Shown one piece after another: positions 7,948 through 16,745 of a DNA stretch of 64,000 nt; position 1 is the first letter of the stretch; every line of letters begins with the position of its first letter. The DNA is taken from contig DS990599.1 in assembly GCA_000155715.1 (NCBI GenBank), forward strand, positions 152,156 to 216,155. Direction: 5' to 3'. This stretch comes from a gamma proteobacterium HTCC5015. Lineage in GTDB: Bacteria > Pseudomonadota > Gammaproteobacteria > HTCC5015. A model generated the notes under the pieces. That model was not told the origin of the DNA and did no database searches. It saw nothing but the letters and a program-made list of their open reading frames with translations. Both the position numbers and the translations under genes were made by a program.

Positions 7948-9468
7948 ATGAAAAAACAGGGATGGTTTCGCTGCGCACTGCTGGCGTCGGCGCTGTTTGC
8001 GTTGATGGCCTGCCAGTCTCATCAAGCGAAAAGCCACAGTCATCAAGCCTTGGATGGGGCACCGCCAATCGGCGAGGTCGCCGAGCGCCCCACGGATCGC
8101 TCATCGGAACGCCCAGCGCCACGGCAAGACGATGCTCATTCGAGCCGCGCTGTCGCGCCAGACCGCGACGCAGAACACTACTCGCTGAGTGTGCAGCAGC
8201 TGCCCACGGCAAAGGTGTTGCGCCGACTGGCGGAGTTGGCAGATTTTAATCTCGACCTGCGTGCCCCCGCCGAGGGGCGATTGACCTTAGTCGCTCGCGA
8301 GCAAACCGTGCCGCAGCTTTTAGAGCGTATCGCCACGAGTCAGGGTTTGCGCTACGAGTGGCGCGGGGACACGCTGCTCGTAGATCGCGCCGAGGCCTAT
8401 TGGCGGCACTATAGCGTGCCCTATGTGAATGTGGATCGTCTGAGTGAACGCCATACACGCCTAGAGGGCGAGCAGTTTTCTCCCTCCCAAGAGCCTCAAT
8501 TGGTGCAGCAAAGTGAACATCGATTTTGGCAAAATCTCGAAGCGGACCTCGCTCAGTTTGAGCATCTCAACCTGATTGTGAACCGGGATGTCGGCATGGT
8601 CAGTGTCTATGCCAAGCCCCGGCAACAGCGGGCGATTGCCGGGTTTGTCGATCGAGTGGTTGAACGCGGCCGCCGCCAAGTTTTAATCGAGGCCACGGTT
8701 GTAGAAATCGACTTAAGCCAAAGCTATCAAGCGGGCGTCGATTGGCAGCGCGTGATGAACGGCGGCGAGTGGACGCTGCAACAATCGATGACCAAGCCGA
8801 GCTTGGCGGCCTCTCCCATGACGCTGCTCGCTCAACACGAAAAGCAAAGTCGAGACAGCGTTACGCGCGCCGCGGTTACGTTGCTAGAGCAGTTTGGTGA
8901 CGTCAACGTGCACTCGCGTCCACGCATCGTGGCGTTAAACAATCAGCCGTCGCTACTCAAAGTGATAGATAAGCGCGTGTACTTTACATTGGATGTGCAA
9001 AACACCACTGCCTCAGGTGGCGCCACCACCAGCACCGTTGAAACCCACATCAACACGTTGCCCGTGGGTTTTACCATGAGTGTCACGCCCTTTGTGACTC
9101 AAAGCGATGTCACGTTGAGTGTGCGCCCCAGCTTGTCTCGCATCACTCGATTTGTCGACGACCCCAGCCCCGCGCTGGCCGCCGAGGGTATCGTCAGTCG
9201 CGTGCCCGAAGTCGAGGTGCGCGAAATGGAAACGCTGTTGCGACTCGACGGCGAGCAAACGGCTCTGATCGGCGGTTTGATGCAGGAGCGCCGCAGCGAA
9301 GAACACTACGCGGTGCCCGTTCTGAGTCGAATTCCCTGGCTGGGGGAATTGTTTAAAGGGCGCGAGGAGCGCTGGAACAAATCGGAGTTAGTCATTTTGC
9401 TGCGCGCTCGGCGCGTTTATGAATCACAGGGTGTACGGGTTGCCAAGGAGGGCTGTTGCGGTGAGTGA
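7948..9468 (+). CDS. mshL: MSHA-type pilus secretin MshL
   Basis: This 506-residue lipoprotein secretin has a type II signal peptide ending in a lipobox (LMAC, Cys22). A low-complexity linker follows, then an STN/secretin N-domain (about 70-145: LSVQQLPTAKVLRRLAELAD) and the secretin channel (about 230-495). The end, VPVLSRIPWLGELFKGRE with ELVILLRARRV, is typical of MshL/PilQ/GspD. It should form the outer-membrane pore for the pilus fibre. It is first in an operon in which each gene overlaps or closely follows the next; the ATPase start overlaps its stop by 8 bp. Confidence 0.88.
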   Translation: MKKQGWFRCALLASALFALMACQSHQAKSHSHQALDGAPPIGEVAERPTDRSSERPAPRQDDAHSSRAVAPDRDAEHYSLSVQQLPTAKVLRRLAELADFNLDLRAPAEGRLTLVAREQTVPQLLERIATSQGLRYEWRGDTLLVDRAEAYWRHYSVPYVNVDRLSERHTRLEGEQFSPSQEPQLVQQSEHRFWQNLEADLAQFEHLNLIVNRDVGMVSVYAKPRQQRAIAGFVDRVVERGRRQVLIEATVVEIDLSQSYQAGVDWQRVMNGGEWTLQQSMTKPSLAASPMTLLAQHEKQSRDSVTRAAVTLLEQFGDVNVHSRPRIVALNNQPSLLKVIDKRVYFTLDVQNTTASGGATTSTVETHINTLPVGFTMSVTPFVTQSDVTLSVRPSLSRITRFVDDPSPALAAEGIVSRVPEVEVREMETLLRLDGEQTALIGGLMQERRSEEHYAVPVLSRIPWLGELFKGREERWNKSELVILLRARRVYESQGVRVAKEGCCGE

Positions 9469-11074
9469 GTCAGTGGAAGCGGTGTCGGTTGGCTGCGCGG
9501 CGGGTTTGTTATCCGAGGATCAAGCTCAGGTTGTCCGACAAGAAGTTGGTTTCGGTTTGGCAGATCAACTCGATGCCATAGAGTCTCTGGGCTTTGCTAA
9601 TCGCGACGCGATTAAGCAGTCTGTGGCTCGAAGTCTGGCCTGCGAGTGCGCCAGCGAAGATGCCCTCAACCCCTGCGCGCGGGCCCTAGCGTGTGTACCG
9701 GCCAGCGTGGCCAATCGATATCGAGTGATGCCAATGGCGCTGCAAGACGGAGGGCTGTGGCTAGCGGTTACCGACCCACAGGATGTGTTGATGCGCGATG
9801 CCCTACTGCAGCAACTCAGGCCGCTGCAAATTGTGCCGCGCTGGCAGTTGGCGCTGCCGTCGGAAATTGAGCAGTGGCAGCAGCGCTTCTATGCCGATCG
9901 CAGAAAGGAGGCGGTTGTTAGCTTGCTGGCGGATCAGTATCGACAGCGAGATCGCTGGGCTCAGGAGTTGGCCGACGCCGTACTGATTGAGGCCGTGCAG
10001 GCGGGGGCCTCGGATATTCACCTAGAACCCGAGCGCGACTACGCCCGCCTGCGATTGCGCGTCGACGGTGTGATGCGTGTGCTCAGTGTACTGCGCCGCT
10101 CGCAATGGGAGCCTTTGCTGGGCCGCTTTAAGGTGCTGTGCGATTTGGATATGGGGGAGCAGCGCGCCGCCCAAGATGGCAAATTGCAACGCCGCATCGA
10201 TGGGCGCGATATCGATGTCAGGGCTTCTGTGCTGCCGAGCCTGCACGGCGAGGTACTCGTGTTGCGATTGTTAAATCGCTCGGCGCGCTATCTCTCCCTC
10301 AATGAGCTGGGCGTCAGTTCGCCGCAGTGCCAGCAATTGCAGGCATTGGTTCAGAAGCCACAGGGCATGACCCTTGTCTGTGGGCCGACGGGATCGGGAA
10401 AAACCACCACATTGTATGCCTTGTTGGCGCTGCTCGATCACCGCCAAAACACCATCGCGACGCTAGAAGATCCCGTTGAGTATCCCTTCGATGGCATTCG
10501 GCAAACCGATTTAAGCCGCGGCGCCAAGCTGGGCTTTGCCGATGGTGTGCGAGCGCTGTTGCGGCAAGATCCCGATGTTTTATTGATTGGCGAAATCCGC
10601 GATACAGAAACTGCCAAAATGGCTTTTCGTGCCGCGATGACGGGTCACCGAGTGCTGACTACCGTACACGCTGCCAGCGCGCGAGGGGCGCTAAGGCGGT
10701 TGGTGGAGCTCGGCGTGGGTACGGCGGCGCTGGCGGAGCAACTCAATGGCATTATCGCCCAGCGACTGGTGCGGCGTCGCTGTGATGCCTGCGGTCATCG
10801 AGAGGATCGACAGTGCCCGAGCTGTGGCGGTCTGGGTTATCGAGGACGGCAGGCGCTGATGGATATTTTGATCCTGGACGAGCCGCTGCAAAAAGCGCTG
10901 CAAGAGGGCGGTGTACTCGATGGTTTTGCGGCAGATGGATTGCTGGAGGTGGCCCTAGAGGCACTGCGCGAGCAGCGCATCGATCGCGCTGAGTTTGAGC
11001 GCGTCTTTGGACGTTTGCCCCGCGAGTCGCTCGCTGAACGGAGCGTCGCCAACAGAGCGGGAGCCGAGGCGTGA
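9461..11074 (+). CDS. mshE: Pilus assembly ATPase MshE/GspE-like
   Basis: This hexameric secretion/pilus-extension ATPase is 537 residues from a GTG at 9461. That start was chosen because AAGGAGG lies 9 nt upstream, whereas an in-frame ATG at 9419 would overlap mshL by 50 bp. It has an N-terminal MshEN/GspE N-domain, then Walker A GPTGSGKTTTLYALL, an Asp box (TLEDPVEYPF), Walker B (PDVLLIGEIRD) and a His box (GHRVLTTVHA). A zinc-binding tetracysteine module, CDACGH and CPSCGG, is kept. It powers fibre assembly through the platform protein encoded next. Confidence 0.9.
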   Translation: MSESVEAVSVGCAAGLLSEDQAQVVRQEVGFGLADQLDAIESLGFANRDAIKQSVARSLACECASEDALNPCARALACVPASVANRYRVMPMALQDGGLWLAVTDPQDVLMRDALLQQLRPLQIVPRWQLALPSEIEQWQQRFYADRRKEAVVSLLADQYRQRDRWAQELADAVLIEAVQAGASDIHLEPERDYARLRLRVDGVMRVLSVLRRSQWEPLLGRFKVLCDLDMGEQRAAQDGKLQRRIDGRDIDVRASVLPSLHGEVLVLRLLNRSARYLSLNELGVSSPQCQQLQALVQKPQGMTLVCGPTGSGKTTTLYALLALLDHRQNTIATLEDPVEYPFDGIRQTDLSRGAKLGFADGVRALLRQDPDVLLIGEIRDTETAKMAFRAAMTGHRVLTTVHAASARGALRRLVELGVGTAALAEQLNGIIAQRLVRRRCDACGHREDRQCPSCGGLGYRGRQALMDILILDEPLQKALQEGGVLDGFAADGLLEVALEALREQRIDRAEFERVFGRLPRESLAERSVANRAGAEA

Positions 11075-12222
11075 AGCGCTTTCACTACACAGTGCTTCGC
11101 GCCGATGGTACACGCGATCAAGGTGAGATTTTGGCACCGTCGCGGGGGCAAGCTCGACGGCAACTCAATTGCGATGGCGCGTTTTTAATCCGCTTGAAAG
11201 CGCCGCGCAGCCACGCGGTCTCCCGACGACAGTGGCGGCAATCTTGGCCCTTGGTGGTGAGACAGTTAAGGCAGCTAAGCGCGGCGGGTGTGCCTCTGGC
11301 GGAGGCCATGGATGCCTTGTCTCAAGAGGCTGAGCCCGTGGCGTGGGCGCAGTTGTTGCAAGATTTAGCCCGCGACTTGAGCGCGGGGCAACGGCTTTCT
11401 CAAGCGCTCGCTCGTTTCGAAGAGCATCTGCCCGAACCGTCGATGAGTTTAATTCAAGCGGGAGAGAACAGCGGCACCTTAGAGCGGCAATTAGACACAT
11501 TGGCGCAAATATTGGAGTGGCGCGAGGCGCGTCGCTCCGAGGCAATCAACGCACTGTTTTATCCCGCCGTGGCGGCGTTAGCAACGCTGGCGGCAGCGGG
11601 GTTCCTGCTGCTTTATCTCGTACCTAAGCTAGCGCCTTTTCTGCGCGAACTCGGTGTCGACCTACCGTTTTACAGCCGCTTTTTGTTTGCCTTCAGCGAT
11701 TGGCTGCTGCTCTACGGCCTCTGGCTGTTGCCTCTATTGCCCCTGCTCTTTTCCGCACTGTGGATCAGCTCGGTGTGGCGTTTTTTGCCCGGGGTGGGCA
11801 AGGTGTTGCACGAGTTGTCGCTGAGTCAATTCAGCGCTCAAATGCGCGTTCTCTACGCCGCTGGCATGGCGTTGCCCCGTGCATTAGAGCGCGCTGGCGC
11901 GTTGCTGGTAGACCGCCGTGGCGCGGTAGGCGTCGCGGCTCAGGCACTAGAGAGCGGCCAATCTCTATCTCAAGCTTTGCAATCGACTCGACAGTTTTCT
12001 CCTTTGTTTTTACGGGTGGTTCGCGTTGGCGAGCACAGCGGCGGTTTAGAGGAGAGCTTTGCGCAGCTGGAGGTCTACCACAGTGAGCGGGCGCAGCGAC
12101 GCCTGCAAAAATTACAGGCGATGCTGGCGCCGAGTGTCAGCGTGATGTTGGCCTTGCTGCTTTTGTGGATTGTGGCGGCGGTCTTTCTGCCGCTCTACGA
12201 TGCCATGGAGGTCATGGTGTGA
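11071..12222 (+). CDS. mshG: Inner-membrane platform protein MshG/GspF/PilC family
   Basis: This 383-residue protein has two repeats of the GspF/PilC domain (about 55-180 and 265-380) and hydrophobic helices at about 170-190, 205-235 and 350-375. The signatures SLIQAGENSGTLERQLDTLA and VVRVGEHSGGLEESFAQL are the classic GspF E(N/H)SG repeats. It starts with GTG overlapping the ATPase stop (GTGA). It couples ATP hydrolysis to pilin extraction from the membrane. Confidence 0.9.
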   Translation: MKRFHYTVLRADGTRDQGEILAPSRGQARRQLNCDGAFLIRLKAPRSHAVSRRQWRQSWPLVVRQLRQLSAAGVPLAEAMDALSQEAEPVAWAQLLQDLARDLSAGQRLSQALARFEEHLPEPSMSLIQAGENSGTLERQLDTLAQILEWREARRSEAINALFYPAVAALATLAAAGFLLLYLVPKLAPFLRELGVDLPFYSRFLFAFSDWLLLYGLWLLPLLPLLFSALWISSVWRFLPGVGKVLHELSLSQFSAQMRVLYAAGMALPRALERAGALLVDRRGAVGVAAQALESGQSLSQALQSTRQFSPLFLRVVRVGEHSGGLEESFAQLEVYHSERAQRRLQKLQAMLAPSVSVMLALLLLWIVAAVFLPLYDAMEVMV

Positions 12223-13316
12223 GGCATTGGATTCAACGGCATCCTCGCGACGCGATGGGCACGGTGTTACTGGACGACGCCAGTGAGCAAGTTCAGTACA
12301 CACGCTTAGGCTGGATCAATCCATGGCATGTATGGCGCTTGTATCGGTTTCAAGCCAAAGCGCCACAGGCGATGGAAGATCGCTATGAAAAATCGGTGAT
12401 AGGTTGGGATATCCGCGGTTGGCATCGCGCCCGCGTTAGCGTGCATGCATCGGCCATTGATTGCGAACCGCGCGATAGGGGCGTGTTGTTGCTCACGATG
12501 GCACTGCTTAGCGGCGCAGGCGTTAAACGCACTTTGTCGCGTTTGGTGTACTTCCCGTTGGACAGTGGCTGGCGCTTTGCCGTCTACCAAGGTGCTCACT
12601 TGGTCTACTCGCGTTTTCTCGATACGGCACAATGTTCTACATCTGAGGCGGCCCAGATCGAAGCGGATCAACTGATTCAGGCGCTGCGGCAAAAAGGCAT
12701 TGCCCAAGTGACGCTTTGTGAACAGTGGACGCAGCAACAGGTTTTGCAGGCGGCGCGCCGCTACGCCCAAAGCCGTTGGCTGATTACGGCGTGGCTGCGC
12801 CGCCCCGCGCGCTGGGTGGCGCCGAAACAGTGGCCGCGGCGAGCGGGTATGTTGCTGTTGTGGTGCGTTTTGATGATCGGAGGTGTTGTCGGTTTACGCC
12901 ACTATCCGCCGCCCCAAACGCTGTCCACCGTGGCGCTGTCGCTGCCCGAGAAAATGCCGCACTATCAACAGCGTTTGGCGGGACAGCAGCGCTTAGAACA
13001 ACGGCCGTCGCTAGAGCCCGAGCGATGGTTAAGGCAGCTGGCTCAGTGGCAGTTGAGTTCGATGCGCTTAAACGAGGTTTTCTGGCAAAGGCGGCAGGGG
13101 CGCTGGCACTTTCGCTGGTCGGGGTGGACCACTTCAGAAGACGCTTATCAGCGCTATCGGCAGCAGGTTCGCGTCCAAACTTTAGAGCAGCTATTACCCA
13201 CGACCCAGGCTGGGTTGCACTGGCAGCGGTTGAGTGCGCCACCGGCCATGACGCTGGATCGTCAAGCACCGTCCGACTATCGACTGCGCTGGAGCGCGCA
13301 ATGGCGAGGTCGCTAA
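12219..13316 (+). CDS. Bitopic pilus assembly protein, GspL/MshI-like
   Basis: The 365-residue product starts at GTG 12219, overlapping the mshG stop, with GGAGG 7 nt upstream. About 225 cytoplasmic residues are followed by one transmembrane helix (RAGMLLLWCVLMIGGVVGL) and a periplasmic domain of about 115 residues. The cytoplasmic part contains FAVYQGAHLVYSRFLD, reminiscent of the actin-like PilM/MshI/GspL domain. No family can be named from motifs alone; topology, size and position (after the GspF homologue, before a GspM-like protein) suggest a fused PilM-PilN or GspL role. Confidence 0.65.
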   Translation: MRHWIQRHPRDAMGTVLLDDASEQVQYTRLGWINPWHVWRLYRFQAKAPQAMEDRYEKSVIGWDIRGWHRARVSVHASAIDCEPRDRGVLLLTMALLSGAGVKRTLSRLVYFPLDSGWRFAVYQGAHLVYSRFLDTAQCSTSEAAQIEADQLIQALRQKGIAQVTLCEQWTQQQVLQAARRYAQSRWLITAWLRRPARWVAPKQWPRRAGMLLLWCVLMIGGVVGLRHYPPPQTLSTVALSLPEKMPHYQQRLAGQQRLEQRPSLEPERWLRQLAQWQLSSMRLNEVFWQRRQGRWHFRWSGWTTSEDAYQRYRQQVRVQTLEQLLPTTQAGLHWQRLSAPPAMTLDRQAPSDYRLRWSAQWRGR

Positions 13317-13888
13317 TGCATCGCATTGCTTGGGTCTGTTTGTGTTTGTTGGGCGTGGTCGCGACCGCATCCAGCTTGTTATTGATCGGTCAGTCCTATG
13401 AGTACTGGCAGCAGTGGCGCGGCTGGCAAGATCGTCAGAGCGCCGTGTTCAAGCGGCATCGGCAGCACAGGGCCGACTTGCAGTGGTGGATGGATCAGCG
13501 CGCACCCGTTCAAGCGTTGCTGAAAAGAGACGAAGCCATAGGTCAAGCTAAGCAAACGCTGTGGCAGGACATTCGACGCCGCGCGCTGGAGCGACACTGG
13601 CGGGATGTGTCTTGGCGGTCTGTGCCGACGCCACCGCGGGATAAGCGTTTGGCACAGTGGTCGCGCCAGCGCTTTCACTTACAAGCGCGGGTGGCCCACG
13701 AACGGGATCTTTTTACATTGTGGGACAACTGGCGCGCTCAGTGGGGCGATCAACTGCAATGGCCGCAATGCCATGTAGAGCGCTTGGCCGATAAGGATAT
13801 CCAAGCGCAATCGCGCCCTTTGACTCTCGATTGTCAAATCGAGGTCTGGCAGTGGCACGCGGCGTCAAGGAGGACGGTTTATGAATAA
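13316..13888 (+). CDS. Small bitopic pilus assembly protein, PilO/GspM/MshJ-like
   Basis: The 190-residue protein starts at ATG 13316 inside the previous stop (TAATG), with GAGG 7 nt upstream. It has a short cytoplasmic N-terminus, one transmembrane helix (WVCLCLLGVVATASSLLLIG), a Trp/Gln/Arg-rich segment likely to form a coiled coil, and a C-terminal domain ending LTLDCQIEVWQWH. This matches PilO/GspM architecture. Sequence identity to those families is not evident, so the call rests on shape and operon position. Confidence 0.6.
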   Translation: MHRIAWVCLCLLGVVATASSLLLIGQSYEYWQQWRGWQDRQSAVFKRHRQHRADLQWWMDQRAPVQALLKRDEAIGQAKQTLWQDIRRRALERHWRDVSWRSVPTPPRDKRLAQWSRQRFHLQARVAHERDLFTLWDNWRAQWGDQLQWPQCHVERLADKDIQAQSRPLTLDCQIEVWQWHAASRRTVYE

Positions 13889-14123
13889 TGCCCCCATTGT
13901 GATCGGTTTGGCGTTGACGCTGTTCTTTAGTCCGCAAGAGCGGGCTTTGATGGATCAACCAATCAATCGTGAGAAGTCGATACAAAGTGCGCCCAGCACA
14001 GAGCCAGAGCGAGTTGTCCATCCCCCAGCAATTCAAGGCGCGGGCTATTTAAAAAAGGGCTCGAAATCGATAGAGCAATGGGGGCGCGATCCAGCGCTGC
14101 CTATTCGGCGAGTGCAGCCATGA
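13881..14123 (+). CDS. Small exported pilus-locus protein, MshK-like position
   Basis: This 80-residue protein has an N-terminal hydrophobic segment (PIVIGLALTLFF) and a polar, Pro-rich remainder. A strong AAGGAGG precedes it and it overlaps both neighbours (8 bp upstream, ATGA downstream), which supports a real gene. Its place corresponds to MshK or the small periplasmic PilP-type proteins, but no family motif is visible. Confidence 0.55.
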   Translation: MNNAPIVIGLALTLFFSPQERALMDQPINREKSIQSAPSTEPERVVHPPAIQGAGYLKKGSKSIEQWGRDPALPIRRVQP

Positions 14124-15061
14124 GACGGCAATCGGGCATGGCGTTACTGGCACTCATCGTACTCATGGCCGTTGCCATACTGAGTTTGTGGCAACCCCGT
14201 GTGTCGCCAGAGGCGGAGCATCGGCGCAGCCAGCGGGTTTTGCAGGAAGCGCTACAGGCGTTAGTGGCCTACGCCAGCCAAGCTCACAGCAGTGGCGTAC
14301 AGATGGAGCGTTTGCGCATGGGTGAATTGCCTTGCCCCGATGTGGATGGCGACGGCGTGATCAATCCCACGATTGATTACACGGGTAGCGACTGCACCGC
14401 CTACGTTGGCTGGTTGCCCTGGCGCAGTTTGGGGTTGCCCGAGGGCAAAGACGGTACCGGTGCTCGGCTTTGGTATGTGCTCGCCCCCGCCTGGGCCAAT
14501 CGTGCGGGCGGTGTGGAAGCGGTGCTCAACCCCGATCAGACCGATCGAGTGTGGCTGGACGGTCAGGCTGCCGTGGCTTGGTTAATATCTCCCAGCGCCC
14601 CGCTGCCTCAGCAACAGCGAGACATCGCCAGCGATGGCGCGAGCCAAATCGCGCACTACCTAGAGTGGAGCGCGCTGGGTCCTCAACAGTGGCAGCGGCA
14701 AGCCGCCAGCAATGATCGGGCACTCGCCCTCGGTGCAGATCGTTTGTTGTACAGCGCCGAGCAGGTTGCCATAAAAGCGGTGGCGGGCTGGCTCAATGGT
14801 TTTTATCGAGATCAGCATCACTACCCAAGCGCGGCGCCGCTGGCGGGCCAAGTGTGCCAAGCCGGTGTGTCGGTGGGCGAATTGCCCAGCGCATGTCCCA
14901 CATCGCTCGCTCTGCCGTGGCCCGAGTCCGACGACATGGATGCGTGGCTGTTGCGCAATCAGTGGTTGGCGCACATCGAGTATCGACAGTTGTCCAGCCA
15001 GCGCGTGCAGTTAGTGGGGCCTCAGCAGCGCGTTGAAATCGCAAGTGGAGTCATACAATGA
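14120..15061 (+). CDS. Large pilin-like protein of PilX/GspK type
   Basis: The 313-residue protein starts at ATG 14120, overlapping the previous stop. The N-terminus MRRQSG|MALLALIVLMAVAIL is a prepilin-peptidase site without Glu at +5, as in minor pilins of the GspK/PilX group that cap the fibre. The ectodomain has the sequence LPCPDVDGDG and later GWLPWRSLGL, GARLWYVLAP, shared in part with the next gene. Paired cysteines (PCPD, SDC, QVC, SAC) suggest disulfides. The product is probably a minor pseudopilin that starts or caps the fibre. Confidence 0.72.
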   Translation: MRRQSGMALLALIVLMAVAILSLWQPRVSPEAEHRRSQRVLQEALQALVAYASQAHSSGVQMERLRMGELPCPDVDGDGVINPTIDYTGSDCTAYVGWLPWRSLGLPEGKDGTGARLWYVLAPAWANRAGGVEAVLNPDQTDRVWLDGQAAVAWLISPSAPLPQQQRDIASDGASQIAHYLEWSALGPQQWQRQAASNDRALALGADRLLYSAEQVAIKAVAGWLNGFYRDQHHYPSAAPLAGQVCQAGVSVGELPSACPTSLALPWPESDDMDAWLLRNQWLAHIEYRQLSSQRVQLVGPQQRVEIASGVIQ

Positions 15062-15783
15062 AGCAGCGCGGTTTTAGCTTACTGGAATTGGCGTTAGTCA
15101 TTGCCGTGTTGGGATTGTTGCTGGGCGCGGCGATTAACCCGATGCGCCACTTTCTCAGGCAGCAGTGGATCGAGCGCGAACAAGCTCAGCTGGCTACGGC
15201 GAGAGACCTGCTACTGGCCTACGCTGTGCGGCAGGGGCGGTTGCCCTGTCCCGACCGCGATGGCGATGGCCGAGAGGACAACGGCAACGGCAGCTGTGGC
15301 GAGACTGCTATTAACAGCTCGCCCAGTGACGCCCAGCGCCAGCGTATTGTCGCGGGCCGCCTGCCGTGGCTCGACGTCGGTGCCGCCGCTCGCAACGCCC
15401 ACGGCGAGCGCTACCACTACGCCGTGACACTGCATTACGCCGACACGGCCAGCTTCGATGATCCCACCGAATTTCCCCGCAGTTCCGGTTTGGCGTGCCC
15501 CAAGGCCAGCGCCAGCTTACTGCCCCAGCCGAGCTTTACCCTGTGTAGCTTGGGCGCCATTGATATTCGTGCGGCCGAGGGTAGTTGGCGCGTGCGCGAC
15601 GCGCCCTTTGTGCTTTGGAGTCGCGGGGCAGACTCGGGTGCTCGCAGCAGTGGCGAGAGCGAAAACGCCGACGGCGATCGCGTATTCGAAACACGGCCTT
15701 GGAACACTCAGTTCGACGATCAAGTGAGTTGGCTGTCTTCAGCACAGCTGGCTTGGCAAGGTGGGCTTCGGCCCGGTTACTAA
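15058..15783 (+). CDS. Prepilin-type minor pilin (class III signal)
   Basis: This 241-residue protein has the canonical prepilin leader MKQRG|FSLLELALVIAVLGLLLG, with Glu at +5. The ectodomain shares with the previous gene GRLPCPDRDGDG and GRLPWLDVG, as in pseudopilins of the LPCPD...LPW type. The D-x-D-G-D-G stretch resembles a calcium-binding loop. It starts within the previous stop (ATGA). Confidence 0.82.
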   Translation: MKQRGFSLLELALVIAVLGLLLGAAINPMRHFLRQQWIEREQAQLATARDLLLAYAVRQGRLPCPDRDGDGREDNGNGSCGETAINSSPSDAQRQRIVAGRLPWLDVGAAARNAHGERYHYAVTLHYADTASFDDPTEFPRSSGLACPKASASLLPQPSFTLCSLGAIDIRAAEGSWRVRDAPFVLWSRGADSGARSSGESENADGDRVFETRPWNTQFDDQVSWLSSAQLAWQGGLRPGY

Positions 15784-15813
15784 GACCACGACGGTCACAA
15801 CAAGGAGAGTGAT

Positions 15814-16446
15814 ATGAAAGAAATAAACGAAAGGAAATGGAATCAGCAAAGAGCATTTACCCTCGTCGAATTGGCCATAGTGCTGGTTATTGTCGGTCTG
15901 TTACTGGGTGGCGTGCTCAAGGGGCAGGCGATGATCGACAGCGCTCGCATGAAGCGAGCCATACAAGATTATAAAAATATCAGCGCCGCCGTACTGACCT
16001 ACCGAGATCAATACAAAAGCTGGCCCGGGGATGACAACCGCGCACAAACACTACTCGGCAACACCACGCTACTCAACGGCGATGGTGATGGGCGTGTCGA
16101 CGGCAGCTACGCCAGCAGTGACGACACCAACGAGTCGCGGCAGTTTTGGTACCACCTGCGCGCCGCCGATATGGTGACGGGCAGCAGCGCCGACACCGCG
16201 GGCGGCACATTGCTGCCGAGTAACCCTTGGGGTGGCCAAACGGGTGTGACCTCCAGTGCCATCAGTGGTTTTGCCTTGGGCGAGGCCAATACGCTGTGCT
16301 ACGGACTCGTGCCCGGCGATGCCAGTCGCAATATCGACACACAGCTCGACGACGGCGTGCCCACCACGGGCAAAGTGCGCGGCCACGCCAGTGACACTAG
16401 CTACGACGCCAGCTCCAACTACACGCTGTGCCTAGTGATTGGTTAG
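15814..16446 (+). CDS. Prepilin-type protein, candidate main fibre subunit
   Basis: This 210-residue protein has an AAGGAGAG ribosome binding site 7 nt upstream. The leader is 13 residues and ends in Ala rather than the usual Gly (QQRA|FTLVELAIVLVIVGLLLGG), with Glu at +5. Prepilin peptidases tolerate Ala at -1 but less well. The ectodomain has WPGDDNRA, NGDGDGRVDG and SRQFWYHLRAADMV, as in GspG-like pilins with a bound cation. It is last in the operon and its own 30-bp leader may allow higher expression, fitting a main subunit. No prepilin peptidase gene is in the window. Confidence 0.8.
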   Translation: MKEINERKWNQQRAFTLVELAIVLVIVGLLLGGVLKGQAMIDSARMKRAIQDYKNISAAVLTYRDQYKSWPGDDNRAQTLLGNTTLLNGDGDGRVDGSYASSDDTNESRQFWYHLRAADMVTGSSADTAGGTLLPSNPWGGQTGVTSSAISGFALGEANTLCYGLVPGDASRNIDTQLDDGVPTTGKVRGHASDTSYDASSNYTLCLVIG

Positions 16447-16498
16447 TGGGCTAAAAGAGGGCTGCGGTCTCTCGCTATGGAGGGGTGATTGGGTCACT

Positions 16499-16633
16499 GT
16501 CGGCCTGAAGGCCGACCCACGGTCACTGGTGGGCAGAAACTTAGGATTGAAACACAGAGGCCAAAGAGCCCTCCGAGTGGACAGAGTGATTCCCCATCAC
16601 ATCAAGCCGACGTGGGTCGGACTTCAGTCCGAC
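16499..16633. repeat. Interspersed palindromic repeat, family A (copy 1)
   Basis: Two 18-bp palindromes, GTCGGCCTGAAGGCCGAC (16499-16516) and GTCGGACTTCAGTCCGAC (16616-16633), flank about 100 bp containing a CACAGAGG/CACAGAG-like stretch and CCCCATCACATCAAGCCG. The same arrangement occurs inverted at 49421-49546. This is a REP/BIME-like element filling the 299-bp gap between the pilin gene and rraA; nothing else was seen in that gap. Confidence 0.85.
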
Positions 16634-16745
16634 CGTAGCAGTGACCGCTGCTAGTTCAGAGCGACAGCTTGCTTGATGACGGGGCAGCCGCGACATCAAG
16701 TAAGCTTAGTGAGCCCTGTGTTTTTACTGTCCAGGCAGACGAAAG

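Noticed and set aside
7948..16446. A complete type II secretion system
   Set aside because: The secretin is MshL-like, gspC and a full set of pseudopilins are missing, and the ATPase has MshE-like features, so a pilus-type system fits better.
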